Shown piece by piece: positions 52,138 through 61,797 of a stretch of 64,000 bases of DNA. The notes beneath the pieces are model-generated. The model ran no database searches, was not told where the DNA came from, and saw only the letters and a list, made by a program, of their open reading frames with translations. How positions within the stretch are numbered: the first letter of the stretch is position 1; each line of letters begins with the position of its first letter. The stretch comes from Sphingobium_A sp965228065. Lineage in GTDB: Bacteria; Pseudomonadota; Alphaproteobacteria; Sphingomonadales; Sphingomonadaceae. The stretch covers positions 5,332,001 through 5,396,000 of the forward strand of contig OZ245788.1 of the NCBI GenBank assembly GCA_965228065.1, in the 5' to 3' direction. A program made the translations under genes and the position numbers.

Positions 52138-53778
52138 TCAGCGCTCCGGCGCTGCGCATTCGAAATTCTCGGCCGACCGCGTCGAACCCGATCCGCGATA
52201 GACCGCTTTTCGCGGATAGGGGCAGATCGGCCGCTGCATCCGGATTTCGCTTTTATCCTCGCTCGAGAATTTCGTGGCGACGATGCGGTCGGGCGCATCA
52301 CCTTTTTCGGTCCATGCGATCAGGGCGGAGAAGATGTCGTGCCGGGCGTCGTCCACCGGCGGCCGGGGCGGAATGCCGAGCGTGGCATTGAAAGAGTCAG
52401 GCCCGGCACCGCCGCCGCAATGCATCATGCCCGGTGCCAGGAACAGGCGCGCAGTGTCCTCGATCTTGCCGCCGCCGCCGAGCTCTGCGGCCTGTCGTTC
52501 ATAGAAGGCCACCGACTGCGCCGGTGCCACGAGCGTGTCGGCCAGGCCGTGATAGATGATCAGTTTGCCGCCACGGTCGGCGAACGCCTGGAGGTTGCCG
52601 CGCGTCGCGTCGTTGACGATGCCATCCAGCTTCGCCTGAACCGCAGGCATGTCGCGATCGAAATCGAACCCCTTCCAGTCCCAATCGGCGCCGAACACCC
52701 ATTTGAACAGGCCCCCGAACGGCGGCTGGCCATTGATCGGCGTCTGCAGGAAGGACCAGCCGAAAATATCGGCCATCTCGCTGCCCGGCAGCCAGCCGAA
52801 ATACCGCGCTGTGCCATCGCGGCCCTTCGGTCCGGAATAAAAGGCGCGTGCGGTCGCGACTTCGCCTTCGGTCAGGCAGCTTTCCGAGGCGCCCGCCTTG
52901 CATTGCAATATGGCCGGGTCGAACTTGCAGCTCAGCGGATCCGAAACGAACGGATCCCCGGCCAGTCCATGGCCCTGGCGCCAGCAGGTGGCGATGGCGG
53001 CGGTGTTGAGTAATTTCAGCTTGGGCGGCGAAAGAAGCGCGCCCGGCGTACGGTGCGCCGCCGCATAATCCCATAGCACGGCGGCGTGCCCCCATGTCCG
53101 GTTCATGACCGGCGCGCCGACCAGGATACCGTCATAATCGGTTGGATAGTACAGCGATTCGATCAGACCCTGCTGCCCGCCAGTCGAACAACCGGTATAA
53201 TAGGATCGCTTTGCGTCCCGGCCATAAAAGGCTTTGGTGATCGCCTTGCCGGTCGTCGTCATCACATGGGTGGAGAGGCGCCCCCAGTCGCGCCACTTGC
53301 GCGGCTGGCCGATCAGCGCGTCCCCCTCCAGCGGGGTCGCTGGCGCGGTGCCGGTGTCGGTCGTCGCGGTCGCGAACCCGCGCCGCAGCCCGTCGGCCAT
53401 GCCCGAATAGCCGCCCGCGAGGACGCCGGCGAAGCCGCCATTGCCGTTACCGTGGAAGACGCCTGCCCACCCTTCCACGGGCAGCCAGATCTCCACCCCG
53501 ATGTCGGAGTCCGGCGCCGATCGCACGCGCGCCACGACGCGGCAGAAGCTGCGATAGCCCGGCGTCTCGCCCGCGACCGTCGTTTCGGTCGCCTTGGCGG
53601 GAACGAGCGTCGCACTGACGATGCTCGTGTCGGCAAGACGCAGGTCTCCGAGCGCCTGACAGCGTGCAGCCATCGCGTCTGGCTCGGGTGCCCGATCCGA
53701 CGCAGCCATCGCTCCGGACGGCACGATCGTTGCCGTCATGAGCGTCGCCAGCGCGATGGCGGCATGTTTCCGGTGCAT
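52138..53778 (-). CDS. Tannase/feruloyl esterase family hydrolase, secreted
   Basis: This 546-residue protein has a signal peptide (about residues 1-25, ending AMAAS). The alpha/beta-hydrolase has nucleophile Ser198 in GCSTGGQQG, next to the Cys that forms the family's active-site disulphide with a second Cys near the His. A YHGLADTLV acid segment and LAPGMMHCGGG with the catalytic His follow. The family cleaves esters of phenolic or aromatic acids (gallate, ferulate, phthalate monoesters). It is the last gene of a minus-strand module with the MFS transporter, acyl-CoA ligase and TonB receptor, so it probably opens an esterified substrate in the periplasm. Confidence 0.9.
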   Translation of the reverse strand: MHRKHAAIALATLMTATIVPSGAMAASDRAPEPDAMAARCQALGDLRLADTSIVSATLVPAKATETTVAGETPGYRSFCRVVARVRSAPDSDIGVEIWLPVEGWAGVFHGNGNGGFAGVLAGGYSGMADGLRRGFATATTDTGTAPATPLEGDALIGQPRKWRDWGRLSTHVMTTTGKAITKAFYGRDAKRSYYTGCSTGGQQGLIESLYYPTDYDGILVGAPVMNRTWGHAAVLWDYAAAHRTPGALLSPPKLKLLNTAAIATCWRQGHGLAGDPFVSDPLSCKFDPAILQCKAGASESCLTEGEVATARAFYSGPKGRDGTARYFGWLPGSEMADIFGWSFLQTPINGQPPFGGLFKWVFGADWDWKGFDFDRDMPAVQAKLDGIVNDATRGNLQAFADRGGKLIIYHGLADTLVAPAQSVAFYERQAAELGGGGKIEDTARLFLAPGMMHCGGGAGPDSFNATLGIPPRPPVDDARHDIFSALIAWTEKGDAPDRIVATKFSSEDKSEIRMQRPICPYPRKAVYRGSGSTRSAENFECAAPER

Positions 53779-53830
53779 CGATCGTCTCCGCAATTCTGAC
53801 TTCATCAAGGGACCAAGGGCGTCCATCAAC

Positions 53831-55135
53831 TCAAGCCTCGCCTGTCTGCGACCGGCCCGATTGCCTGATCAGCCTGGCGAGCCACAGGAACAACAGCGCG
53901 GCGATCAGGTACATGGGCGCCAGCGCGTAGAAAGCCATCTGCAAGGCATGGACGCCATAGTCCGGCCGGAAGAAATCGCTCGCCATGCCCACGAAGGTCG
54001 GGCCGAGGCCAAGCCCGATCAGGTTCATGACGAGCAGCAGCAATGCGCCGGAAATCACCCGCGCATGTGGATCGACCTCACCCTGGACAAAGGTGACCGT
54101 CGCGGGAAGGAAGAAGGAATTGAGGAACAGCGGCACGCACAGCAGCGCGAGCGATATCTCCCAGCGATCCGCGGCGGCGAAGCCCAGGAAAAATGGCAAG
54201 GCAAGGATCAGCGAGAGCGCGGGAATGGTGGCGTATGCGGCCTTGTTCGTCACGCTGAAGCGGTCGATGAGGCGGCCGGAGATAAAGATTCCGCCGCCCA
54301 TGCCGAGGCCGACGGCGAGCGCGTACCAGATCGCCACCTCCTCCAGCGCCATACCCTTTTCGCGCATCAGGAACAAAGTGGCGAAGTTGCTGAGGCCATA
54401 GGTGATAAAATTTGCGGCGCCACTGGCAAGCGCCGCGACCGCCAGGATCCTGTTGCCGAAAAAGCCGCGTATCGCCTGCCCGAGGCTTGCGCCGCGTTCG
54501 GGGGCGATGGCGGAGACGGGCGCCGGATCGAACCGGCCCCGCGCGGGTTCGGGGACGATGATATAGACGATCACCGCGGTGATGACGCCGATCGCGCCGA
54601 CGACGTAGAACGGCACCCGCCAGTCATAGGCGGCAGCAAGCGATGCCCCAAAGGCCACGCCCAGCGCCGAGCCGATCGGCGGGCCGAGGTTGAAGATGCC
54701 CATCGCGGTGCCGCGCCGGTCGCGCGGGAATGTGTCGGAGATGATCGCATAGGAAGGCGGCACCCCGCCCGCTTCGCCGACGCCCACCGCCATGCGGGCG
54801 ACCACCAGCTGGCCGTAGCTTCCGGCCATGCCGCAGGCGGCGGTCGCGGCGCTCCACAGGCCGCAGGCGATCGACAGCACCTTCACGCGGTTGGTCCGGT
54901 CCGCAAGCCAGCCAACCGGAATGGCGATGAAGCAGTAGAAGAGCGCGAAATAGAAGCCGGTGATCCGGCCAAGCTGGCTGTCCGTGATCCCCAGCCCGTC
55001 CTGGATCGGCTTGGCCAGGATCGAAACGAGCTGGCGATCAAGGAAGTTCAGCACATAGACGAAACACAGCATGCCGAGCACCAGGCCGCGATTGCCCGAT
55101 GCCCGCTCGCCCGCGTCGACTCCGCCCGTCGTCAT
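53831..55135 (-). CDS. MFS transporter
   Basis: This 434-residue protein has 12 transmembrane segments and the loop 2-3 motif GWLADRTNRVKVLS. It opens with VYVLNFLDRQLVSILAKPIQDGLGITDSQLG, a form common in the sphingomonad sugar-phosphate/aromatic-acid type permeases. It would import the product released by the esterase. ATG 55135 overlaps the stop of the ligase gene (ATGA). The longer frame to 55648 is read-through of the ligase gene. Confidence 0.9.
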   Translation of the reverse strand: MTTGGVDAGERASGNRGLVLGMLCFVYVLNFLDRQLVSILAKPIQDGLGITDSQLGRITGFYFALFYCFIAIPVGWLADRTNRVKVLSIACGLWSAATAACGMAGSYGQLVVARMAVGVGEAGGVPPSYAIISDTFPRDRRGTAMGIFNLGPPIGSALGVAFGASLAAAYDWRVPFYVVGAIGVITAVIVYIIVPEPARGRFDPAPVSAIAPERGASLGQAIRGFFGNRILAVAALASGAANFITYGLSNFATLFLMREKGMALEEVAIWYALAVGLGMGGGIFISGRLIDRFSVTNKAAYATIPALSLILALPFFLGFAAADRWEISLALLCVPLFLNSFFLPATVTFVQGEVDPHARVISGALLLLVMNLIGLGLGPTFVGMASDFFRPDYGVHALQMAFYALAPMYLIAALLFLWLARLIRQSGRSQTGEA

Positions 55136-57180
55136 GATGCCTCTCCCGCGCCCATCGCCGCGTCCTCCTCCTGCCAGATCCGTGCCCGGTCGATATACCA
55201 GGGCAGAAGCTCCGGCGTGGCGGTCGCATCGGCGTTGATCACCTTCGCGACGGGCCACCCCGCGAACAGCCTTTTGATCGGTAATTCCTGCTTCTTGCCG
55301 GAGAGCGTGCGGGGAATGCCCGGCGCGGCGATCAACCGGTCCGGCACGAAGCGCGGCGAGAGGCTGGTGCGAATGGCGCCCGCCACCGCCGCTTCCATCG
55401 CCGCGTCGACCAGATGCCCCTCGGCAGGCACGACGAACATGATCAACTGGCTGTCGCCATCGGCGCGCTCCACATCGATGATCATGGTGTCGGCGATGGC
55501 CGAAAGCCGCTCGACCGCCGAATAGATTTCGGCCGTGCCCATGCGCAGGCCGTGCCGGTTGATCGTCGCGTCGCTGCGGCCCGAAATCGTGCAGCCGCCA
55601 TCGGCGCCGATCGTCAGCCAGTCGCCATGGCGCCAGATGCCCGGCCATTCCGCGAAATAGGCGTCCCGATAGCGGCTGCCATCCTCATCACCCCAGAAAT
55701 AGAGCGGCATGCTGGGGAATGGGCGGGTGCAGACCAGTTCGCCGACCTCGCCGATCACCGGCTTGCCATGCTCATCCCAGGCCTCGATCGCGGCGCCCAG
55801 ATGCCGGCACTGCAGTCGCCCGGGCGTGTCGGGCAGCTCGGGATTGCCGGCCATGAAGGCGGCGGCGATTTCGGTGCCGCCGCTGACGTTGCACCACCAG
55901 ATGTCCGGTCGGCCCATGGCGGCGAATTGCGCGGTGCCCCAGCGCTGGACATCGGGCGGCAGCGGCGATCCGGTGCTGCCCAGCGCGCGGATATGGTCGA
56001 GCCCGCAGATCCCGGCGAGATCGAGCCCGGCCTTCTGGCAGCTCGTGAAAAAGGCCGCGCCGGCGCCGAACCAGCTCGTCCGCGTCCGCGCCGCGAAATC
56101 CCAGAGCCGGGTCCAGTCGGGATCGGCCTTCGATCCGCCGGGTGAGCCGTCGAACAGGCAGATGGTCGTGCCGCTGAGCAGCCCGCCGACCTGGATGTTC
56201 CACATCACCCAGCCCGTGGCGCTGTACCAGTGGAAGCGGTCGCCGAAACTGTTCGGGGCATAGCTTGGCCCCAGATCGAAATGGAGCTGTCCCGCGCAGG
56301 TCGCGAGCAGCACGCCGCCATGACCGTGGACGATCGGCTTGGGCAGGCCAGTCGTCCCGCTGGAATAGAGGATCCACAACGGATGATCGAAGGGCAGCCA
56401 TTCGGGCTCGAACGCCGCGACCGCCGCATCATCGCGCGCGATGACCTCTTCGAACGCGATCGCGCCCGGCACATCCGCTTCGGCAAAACCGCTGGCGATG
56501 ACGAACAGCGTTTCGATGCCGGGAAGCTGCTGCCGGATTTCGGTGACGGCGGCGCTGCGATCGATGGGTTTGCCCGCGTAGAACACGCCGTCGATCGCGA
56601 TCAGGGCCTTTGGCTTGATCTGACGCAAACGGTCTAGCACGGCGTTGCTGCCCATATCGGGCGAACACAGCGTCCAGATCGCGCCCAGGCTGGCGCAGGC
56701 GAGCAGCCCGACCACCGCCGCGGGGATATTGGGAAGATAGGCCGCGACCCGATCGCCGCGCACGATGCCGCGCTGCCGCAGCTCGAGCGCCAGCGACGCC
56801 GCCTGACGCCGCAATTCCGCCCAGCTCAGTATGATGCTCTCGCCGCGCTCATTCTCGGCGACGATCGCGGGCTGGCCCGCCGCGTCCGCGGCGGAGGCGT
56901 GGCTGAACACATGCCGAGCGTAATTGACTTGCGCGCCCTCTAACCAGCGCGCCTCCGGCATGCCCTCCCCGCTCAGTACCGCGGAGAAAGGCGTGGGGGA
57001 TTCGATCCGGCCATAATCCCAGATGGCGCGCCAGAACCCGTCCAGATCCGTCACCGACCAGTGATGCAAATCCTCATAGTCCGCGAACTCCAGGCCACGA
57101 TCGGCGCGAAGCCACTGGGTGAACAGGCGGATCTGCGGAACGGGACCGGAAACGATCACGCTGTTGCCGGCGTCACTCAT
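55132..57180 (-). CDS. Acetoacetyl-CoA synthetase-like acyl-CoA ligase
   Basis: This 682-residue adenylate-forming enzyme has P-loop-like YSSGTTGLPKPIVHGHGG, the A5 region and hinge GRSDATINRHGLRMGTAEIY. The C-terminal catalytic Lys is in LSGKKQELPIKRL. Length and motifs match acetoacetate-CoA ligases (AacS). It would activate acetoacetate or a similar keto acid to its CoA thioester. Within this cluster it may act on a breakdown product of the imported ester. The actual substrate cannot be read. Confidence 0.9.
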   Translation of the reverse strand: MSDAGNSVIVSGPVPQIRLFTQWLRADRGLEFADYEDLHHWSVTDLDGFWRAIWDYGRIESPTPFSAVLSGEGMPEARWLEGAQVNYARHVFSHASAADAAGQPAIVAENERGESIILSWAELRRQAASLALELRQRGIVRGDRVAAYLPNIPAAVVGLLACASLGAIWTLCSPDMGSNAVLDRLRQIKPKALIAIDGVFYAGKPIDRSAAVTEIRQQLPGIETLFVIASGFAEADVPGAIAFEEVIARDDAAVAAFEPEWLPFDHPLWILYSSGTTGLPKPIVHGHGGVLLATCAGQLHFDLGPSYAPNSFGDRFHWYSATGWVMWNIQVGGLLSGTTICLFDGSPGGSKADPDWTRLWDFAARTRTSWFGAGAAFFTSCQKAGLDLAGICGLDHIRALGSTGSPLPPDVQRWGTAQFAAMGRPDIWWCNVSGGTEIAAAFMAGNPELPDTPGRLQCRHLGAAIEAWDEHGKPVIGEVGELVCTRPFPSMPLYFWGDEDGSRYRDAYFAEWPGIWRHGDWLTIGADGGCTISGRSDATINRHGLRMGTAEIYSAVERLSAIADTMIIDVERADGDSQLIMFVVPAEGHLVDAAMEAAVAGAIRTSLSPRFVPDRLIAAPGIPRTLSGKKQELPIKRLFAGWPVAKVINADATATPELLPWYIDRARIWQEEDAAMGAGEAS

Positions 57181-57228
57181 CGAACGATGGACCTTGCTTC
57201 AAACTGGGGGAGTGGTGGGACGGGGACC

Positions 57229-57440
57229 CACCTCTCCTCCCCATCGAAGATGGGGAGGGGGACCGCCAGCCAAAGGCTGGTGGTGGAGGGGAAATGCGAT
57301 GGAGCATCCATCGCTGTACCTGGCAAAAATCCCGGGCGAATCTGGTTGGAAGGCAGCGAGGCGGAGACATCGCATTTCCCCTCCACCACGACGCTTCGCG
57401 TCGTGGTCCCCCTCCCCACGCTGCGCGTAGGGAGGAGAAT
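57229..57440. repeat. Large imperfect inverted repeat between TonB receptor and ligase genes
   Basis: Two arms of about 70 bp (57229-57301 and 57369-57440) are inverted copies built of CTCCCC/GGGGAG and CCTCCACCA/TGGTGGAGG blocks. Each arm holds its own small hairpin (AGCCAAAGGCT and ACGACGCTTCGCGTCGT). It fills the 304-nt gap upstream of the ligase gene, which contains no gene. It looks like a mobile REP-like unit; it may also terminate or attenuate transcription between the two genes. Confidence 0.75.
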
Positions 57441-57484
57441 TCTTGTTGCGCATCCCATGGTTTTCCCCGGCCGCCGCCCCACCA

Positions 57485-60127
57485 TCAAAATGCGGTGCGC
57501 AGGCTCATCGCCGCATAGCGGCCGATCGCATTATAGGCGCCGCCGATGCCGTCCGTGCCCGGGAAATAAGGCGGGGTGGCGTCGAACACGTCGTTGATCT
57601 GCAGCGCCAGCTCCGTCCCCTTGGCAAAGCTCATATCCGGCAGCTTCACCGACAGGCGCAGATCGACCGTCGTATAGCTCTTGGCCTTATAGACGGCCGT
57701 GCCGGTCGGGGTCGCGAAGGGGGCGGTGACGCCGCTGCGATGATTGACGAAGTTGACGAAGGTCACCGGCCCGGCGGTGACGCCCAGCGTGGTGCGCAGC
57801 GTCGTGCGCGGAATACCGGCTTCCAGCGAATTGCTGATCGCGGAGGTCGGCGACAATTGCGTCCGGTATTTCAGGATATAATTGCCGGCGATGCCGCCGA
57901 ACACGGTGCCGAAACCGGTCGTGCTGCGATATCGCACGTCGAAATCGATCCCGTTGGTTTTGCGGATGCCGAAATTGCCCTGGCGCAGGTCCAGGATGTT
58001 GCCGATCGTCGGCACCGCCGCGAAGGTATAGAAGAACGGCACCGTGTTCGCGATCGCCAAGCTGACCTGTCCGGCGCTCGGGTTGCGGATGACCAGCGAC
58101 GCGAAGGTCGGATCGGTGAAGATCAGCGCGCCCAAGCCCGACGGCGTTCCGATCACATCGTCATATTTGATGTCGTAGAATGTCGCCCCGGCGCTGAAAC
58201 CCGGCGCGAATTGCGGGCGAAGGTCGAGGCCGAGCGAGAAGGTCCGCGCCTTTTCGGGCTTCAGATTCTGGTTGCCGCCGAACAGCAGGATCGTGTTGAC
58301 CTGGGTCGCGCCGCGCAGCGGATCGCGGGCACCGAACGCGTCGACCAAAGCCGCCGCGGAATAATAGGATCCGACGGTCGAGCCGAGATCGCGAAGGCCG
58401 GGCGCCCGGAACGATCGGCCATAGCTGCCGCGCAGGTTGATGCCCTGGACGGGTTCCCAGGTGATGCCGACCTTCGGATTGGTCGTCGATCCGAAATCGC
58501 TGTAATGATCGTAGCGGCCCGACAGCGAGAGCGCGAGGCTGTGGAACATCGTGGTCGCATTCTCCGCGCCGAAGATCGGCACGAAGAGCTCGCCGTACAG
58601 CGACTTGACGCTGCGCCGCAGATCCTCCGGAAAGCCGACGCCGCCGCTCGATCCGCGCTGCATATAGGTTTCACGGCGGTATTCGGCGCCCAGCGCCACC
58701 TTGACCGCGCCGCCCGGTAGCTCGGCCAGCGATCCGTCGATCTTCCCGGCCGCAATCCAGGTCCGCTGCCGGTTGGTGAAGTCCGTCGGATTGTTCAGGA
58801 TCGCCGCGACGACCGCCGGGCTGGTCCCGGTTCCGAACGGATCGAGCGCGGTCGCGAGCGTGGTGCCGGCGGCGGCCGCACTCAGGGCGGTTGTGTTGAT
58901 GCCCGGCTGGAAGGTGTCGTTGCGCGACCAGTTATAGGTGCCGAACAGCGTCGCCTTGAAATCGCCGGGCAGCTTGATGTCGATCCCGGCGGTCGCATTG
59001 CCGGTGCGCACGCGGAAGGTCTGGTCGAAATGATCCGCGCCCACCAGATTGTCGGGCCGGAAATCGACGAACTCGAACACCGCGCCCGTTCCCGGCGGTG
59101 CGCGGAAGAACGGATTGGTCGGCGTCAGCAGGACCAGGCTCTGCCCAGGCAGCGCCGCCTGGACGACGTCCTTGCGGTCCGAATACAGCACGTCGCCCCA
59201 TAGGGTGATGGCCGACGACAGGTCCTGATGGGCGGAGAGGAACACGCCGTGCGTGCGGTTCTGCGGGACGAGGTCGACCGGGCCGCGCGGATCGCAGGTG
59301 TTGACGCCGGGGGCGAGGCTGGGCGCGGCATAGATCGTGCCGGCGAACAGATTGACGTTCGCCGCCGGGCACACCGTCGAGCGCGTGTCGACGCCGCCCG
59401 CCGCGCGGAAATCGAGCGAGCGGTATCGGCGATCGGCGCCCGTGATGTTGCTGCTCTCGGAATATTGATAGGCTAGAACGAACGATCCGCTGCCCCAGTC
59501 GTGACCGAAGATGCCGCCCGCGTTGAACGCATGATAATCGTCCGCGAAGCCGTAGCGGACATTCGCCTCGAACCCGGATACGCGCTTGCGGGTGATGAAG
59601 TTCACCACGCCGGCGACCGCGTCCGATCCGTAGATGGCGGACGCGCCGTCGGCGACGATCTCGACGCGCTCGATCGCGAGTTCCGGCAGGAACGGATAGT
59701 CGGGATTGGTCTGCTGCGTGCTGCCGGAGATCAGGCGATGCCCGTTCATCAGCGGCAGCGTCGCGCTGGCCGGAAGGCCGCGGAGACCGGGGGCGAAGGA
59801 ACCGAGCCCGCCATTGCTGATGCGCGGCGCGGTGTTGAAACTGTTGAGCTGCGGCACGGTCGCGAGCAGTTCAGGCGTGCTCGCCGCGCCGATCAGTTTC
59901 GCATCGTCGCGCGATACGCTGATCAGGCCCGATCCCGTCGGCGGGATGCCGCGGATGCTGGTGCCGGTGACGACGATCTCCTGATCCGATTCCGTCGCGC
60001 TCTCTTCCGTCTGGGCGCCGTCGCCGGCGGCCTGGGCATGAACGGCGGCGGGCACGCCCAGCATGGCGACCGCGATTGCGGATCCGCACAGCATGCGCAC
60101 GCGGCTTCGACTGGTTTTGATCGACAT
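57485..60127 (-). CDS. TonB-dependent outer-membrane receptor (catabolic cluster)
   Basis: This 880-residue protein has a signal peptide ending AAVHAQ and a TonB-box-like stretch followed by SDQEIVVTGTSIRGIPPTGS. The plug domain is of the FNTAPRISNGGLG class and the barrel ends in an aromatic C-terminus (MSLRTAF). ATG 60127 has AGAGGA upstream and gives a clean signal peptide. It should import the cluster's substrate across the outer membrane. It is divergent from the AraC regulator gene, with 145 nt between. Confidence 0.92.
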   Translation of the reverse strand: MSIKTSRSRVRMLCGSAIAVAMLGVPAAVHAQAAGDGAQTEESATESDQEIVVTGTSIRGIPPTGSGLISVSRDDAKLIGAASTPELLATVPQLNSFNTAPRISNGGLGSFAPGLRGLPASATLPLMNGHRLISGSTQQTNPDYPFLPELAIERVEIVADGASAIYGSDAVAGVVNFITRKRVSGFEANVRYGFADDYHAFNAGGIFGHDWGSGSFVLAYQYSESSNITGADRRYRSLDFRAAGGVDTRSTVCPAANVNLFAGTIYAAPSLAPGVNTCDPRGPVDLVPQNRTHGVFLSAHQDLSSAITLWGDVLYSDRKDVVQAALPGQSLVLLTPTNPFFRAPPGTGAVFEFVDFRPDNLVGADHFDQTFRVRTGNATAGIDIKLPGDFKATLFGTYNWSRNDTFQPGINTTALSAAAAGTTLATALDPFGTGTSPAVVAAILNNPTDFTNRQRTWIAAGKIDGSLAELPGGAVKVALGAEYRRETYMQRGSSGGVGFPEDLRRSVKSLYGELFVPIFGAENATTMFHSLALSLSGRYDHYSDFGSTTNPKVGITWEPVQGINLRGSYGRSFRAPGLRDLGSTVGSYYSAAALVDAFGARDPLRGATQVNTILLFGGNQNLKPEKARTFSLGLDLRPQFAPGFSAGATFYDIKYDDVIGTPSGLGALIFTDPTFASLVIRNPSAGQVSLAIANTVPFFYTFAAVPTIGNILDLRQGNFGIRKTNGIDFDVRYRSTTGFGTVFGGIAGNYILKYRTQLSPTSAISNSLEAGIPRTTLRTTLGVTAGPVTFVNFVNHRSGVTAPFATPTGTAVYKAKSYTTVDLRLSVKLPDMSFAKGTELALQINDVFDATPPYFPGTDGIGGAYNAIGRYAAMSLRTAF

Positions 60128-60240
60128 GATGATCCTCTCCCCTGGCTGTTTCTTGTCTCGGATGCCGACGCGTCCGCCACCGGGCTTTGCCGGCTTGATG
60201 TCCTGTTTATGGTTTGCCAGAACGCTTGGTAAGAGCATCA

Positions 60241-60268
60241 ACGGACATTGCTGTGTCTTTAGCGGACA
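60241..60268 (+). promoter_or_regulatory. CGGACA direct repeats, candidate AraC-type site
   Basis: CGGACA occurs at 60242-60247 and again at 60263-60268, exactly 21 bp apart, with an inverted TGTCC at 60200-60204. They lie in the divergent region between the TonB receptor and AraC genes. Two direct half-sites on the same DNA face fit an AraC-family dimer. Confidence 0.45.
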
Positions 60269-60272
60269 GGCG

Positions 60273-61364
60273 ATGGAGAGGGACGAGGCCATGGCGGTCG
60301 ACGACGATGAACAGGGCGGGCCGGCGATCCGCAGCACGCGCGCGGGATTTCCCTCGCTCAATCAGCGCATCTTCGCGCCGTTCAAGCTGGCGACCGTCAT
60401 CGACACCGTGGCGGGCCGCGGGATCGGGGCGGAGGCGGTGCTGGACCGCACCGGGCTGACGCTGTCCGAAGTGCGCGATCCGCATACGCTGACCTCGATC
60501 GGGCAATATCTGATCGCGTGCGAGAATATCGTGGCCGCGGGCGCCCAGTTCAGCGACGCCTTCGCGATCGGCTCGCGGCTCCATCTCTCGGCCTACGGCA
60601 TGTACGGCTATGCGCTGATGTGCTCGCCCACCATGCGCGATTTCTTCGATTTCGCGGTGCGATACCAGCCGCTGGCCACCCCCACCGTGCGCCTCGGCTG
60701 GCGGACCGAGGGCGATCTGGCGATCTGGCGGTTCCACGAAATCTATCGCGACGTGATGAGCAGCGATGTGCGCACCTTCCTCGTGCGGCAGCAGATGAAG
60801 ATGACGTACACGCACATCCGCGACACCGCCGGAACGGACAATCTGCCGGTCCGCGCGCTGTTCGCGCTGGCCGAGGACGCCCATTCCGCGGAGGACGCGC
60901 GCGAACTGTCATGCCCCTGCCTCTACGCGCAGGAGGCCAACGAACTCCATTTTCCGATCGGCATCCTCGATCAGACGCCGGAACTGGGCAACCGGCTCAC
61001 CCGCACGATGCTGGAGGAGACGTGCGACCGGCTGATCGGCCAGTCGCGGATTTCGCTGGGCCTCTCCGGCGAAGTCTATCAGCTCCTGCTGCTCGCCCCG
61101 AACCACTTCCCGTCGATGACCGCGGTCGCGGAACAGCTCGGCCTGCAGGAACGCACGCTCCGCCGCCGCCTCTCCGCCGAGGACACCAGCTATGGCGAGA
61201 TCGTCGACGACGTGCGCCGCAAGCTGGCGATCGAATATCTGCAGACGACCCGTATGAGCGTCGACGACGTCGCCTGGAAAGTGGGCTTCAGCGACAGCGC
61301 GAACCTGCGCCGCGCGATCCGGCGGTGGACCGGGCAGACGATCGGGGAGATTCGTGGGGGGTGA
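60273..61364 (+). CDS. AraC-family transcriptional regulator
   Basis: This protein of about 363 residues has an N-terminal arabinose-binding-like ligand domain of the OruR/ArgR-type group (about residues 25-235). The C-terminal double helix-turn-helix (about 265-360) has MTAVAEQLGLQERTLRRRLSAED and VDDVAWKVGFSDSANLRRAIRRWTG. It probably activates the divergent receptor-ligase-MFS-esterase operon when its ligand is present. ATG 60291 is an alternative start. Confidence 0.92.
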   Translation: MERDEAMAVDDDEQGGPAIRSTRAGFPSLNQRIFAPFKLATVIDTVAGRGIGAEAVLDRTGLTLSEVRDPHTLTSIGQYLIACENIVAAGAQFSDAFAIGSRLHLSAYGMYGYALMCSPTMRDFFDFAVRYQPLATPTVRLGWRTEGDLAIWRFHEIYRDVMSSDVRTFLVRQQMKMTYTHIRDTAGTDNLPVRALFALAEDAHSAEDARELSCPCLYAQEANELHFPIGILDQTPELGNRLTRTMLEETCDRLIGQSRISLGLSGEVYQLLLLAPNHFPSMTAVAEQLGLQERTLRRRLSAEDTSYGEIVDDVRRKLAIEYLQTTRMSVDDVAWKVGFSDSANLRRAIRRWTGQTIGEIRGG

Positions 61365-61797
61365 GTTTGGGTGGGATGTGGCGTTGCTGGCTGCTTGGCG
61401 CAAAGTTGACCGGCAGATTGTGCGGAAGGCGGTGCGGCAGCTCTTGGGCCGTGAAGAGACCGGCGGGTTTCGACAGGCAACGCAGGATAGCTGCCGTACA
61501 GACCACAATTCGGCGACGTCGGCTGCCGACCAACTTAAGACATTCTGCAAGGTGGATTTGAATGTCCGCTCGCGCCGAAAGCGGCCATCGGGCACGTTTC
61601 TGAGTGTCGGGCAGAAGCGACCTTGATGTCGGCCATACGCTCGCCAGTTTGAGCATGACGATTGCGGTCATTCATTCAGATTGGAAACTGCCCCATACTC
61701 AGGCTCACGTCCGGTGACGCTTCACGTCTTAGGGACAGATTCGGGGCAACGTAGGATGGGCCTGTTGGGGCGCGACGTGATGACGTCTCATGGCAGC
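61365..61797. other. Gene-free gap with degenerate intergenic repeat
   Basis: I see no credible gene in this 433-nt stretch. It contains a degenerate segment around 61556-61640 that resembles part of 63100-63195 (AAGCG-CTTGATGTCG-CC core), a non-coding repeat type found in sphingomonads. A short plus-strand frame here has no family character. Confidence 0.6.

Noticed and set aside
61354..61626. 90-codon plus-strand frame after the AraC gene
   Set aside because: It begins inside the AraC stop region and its sequence matches a common non-coding repeat type; no ribosome-binding site.
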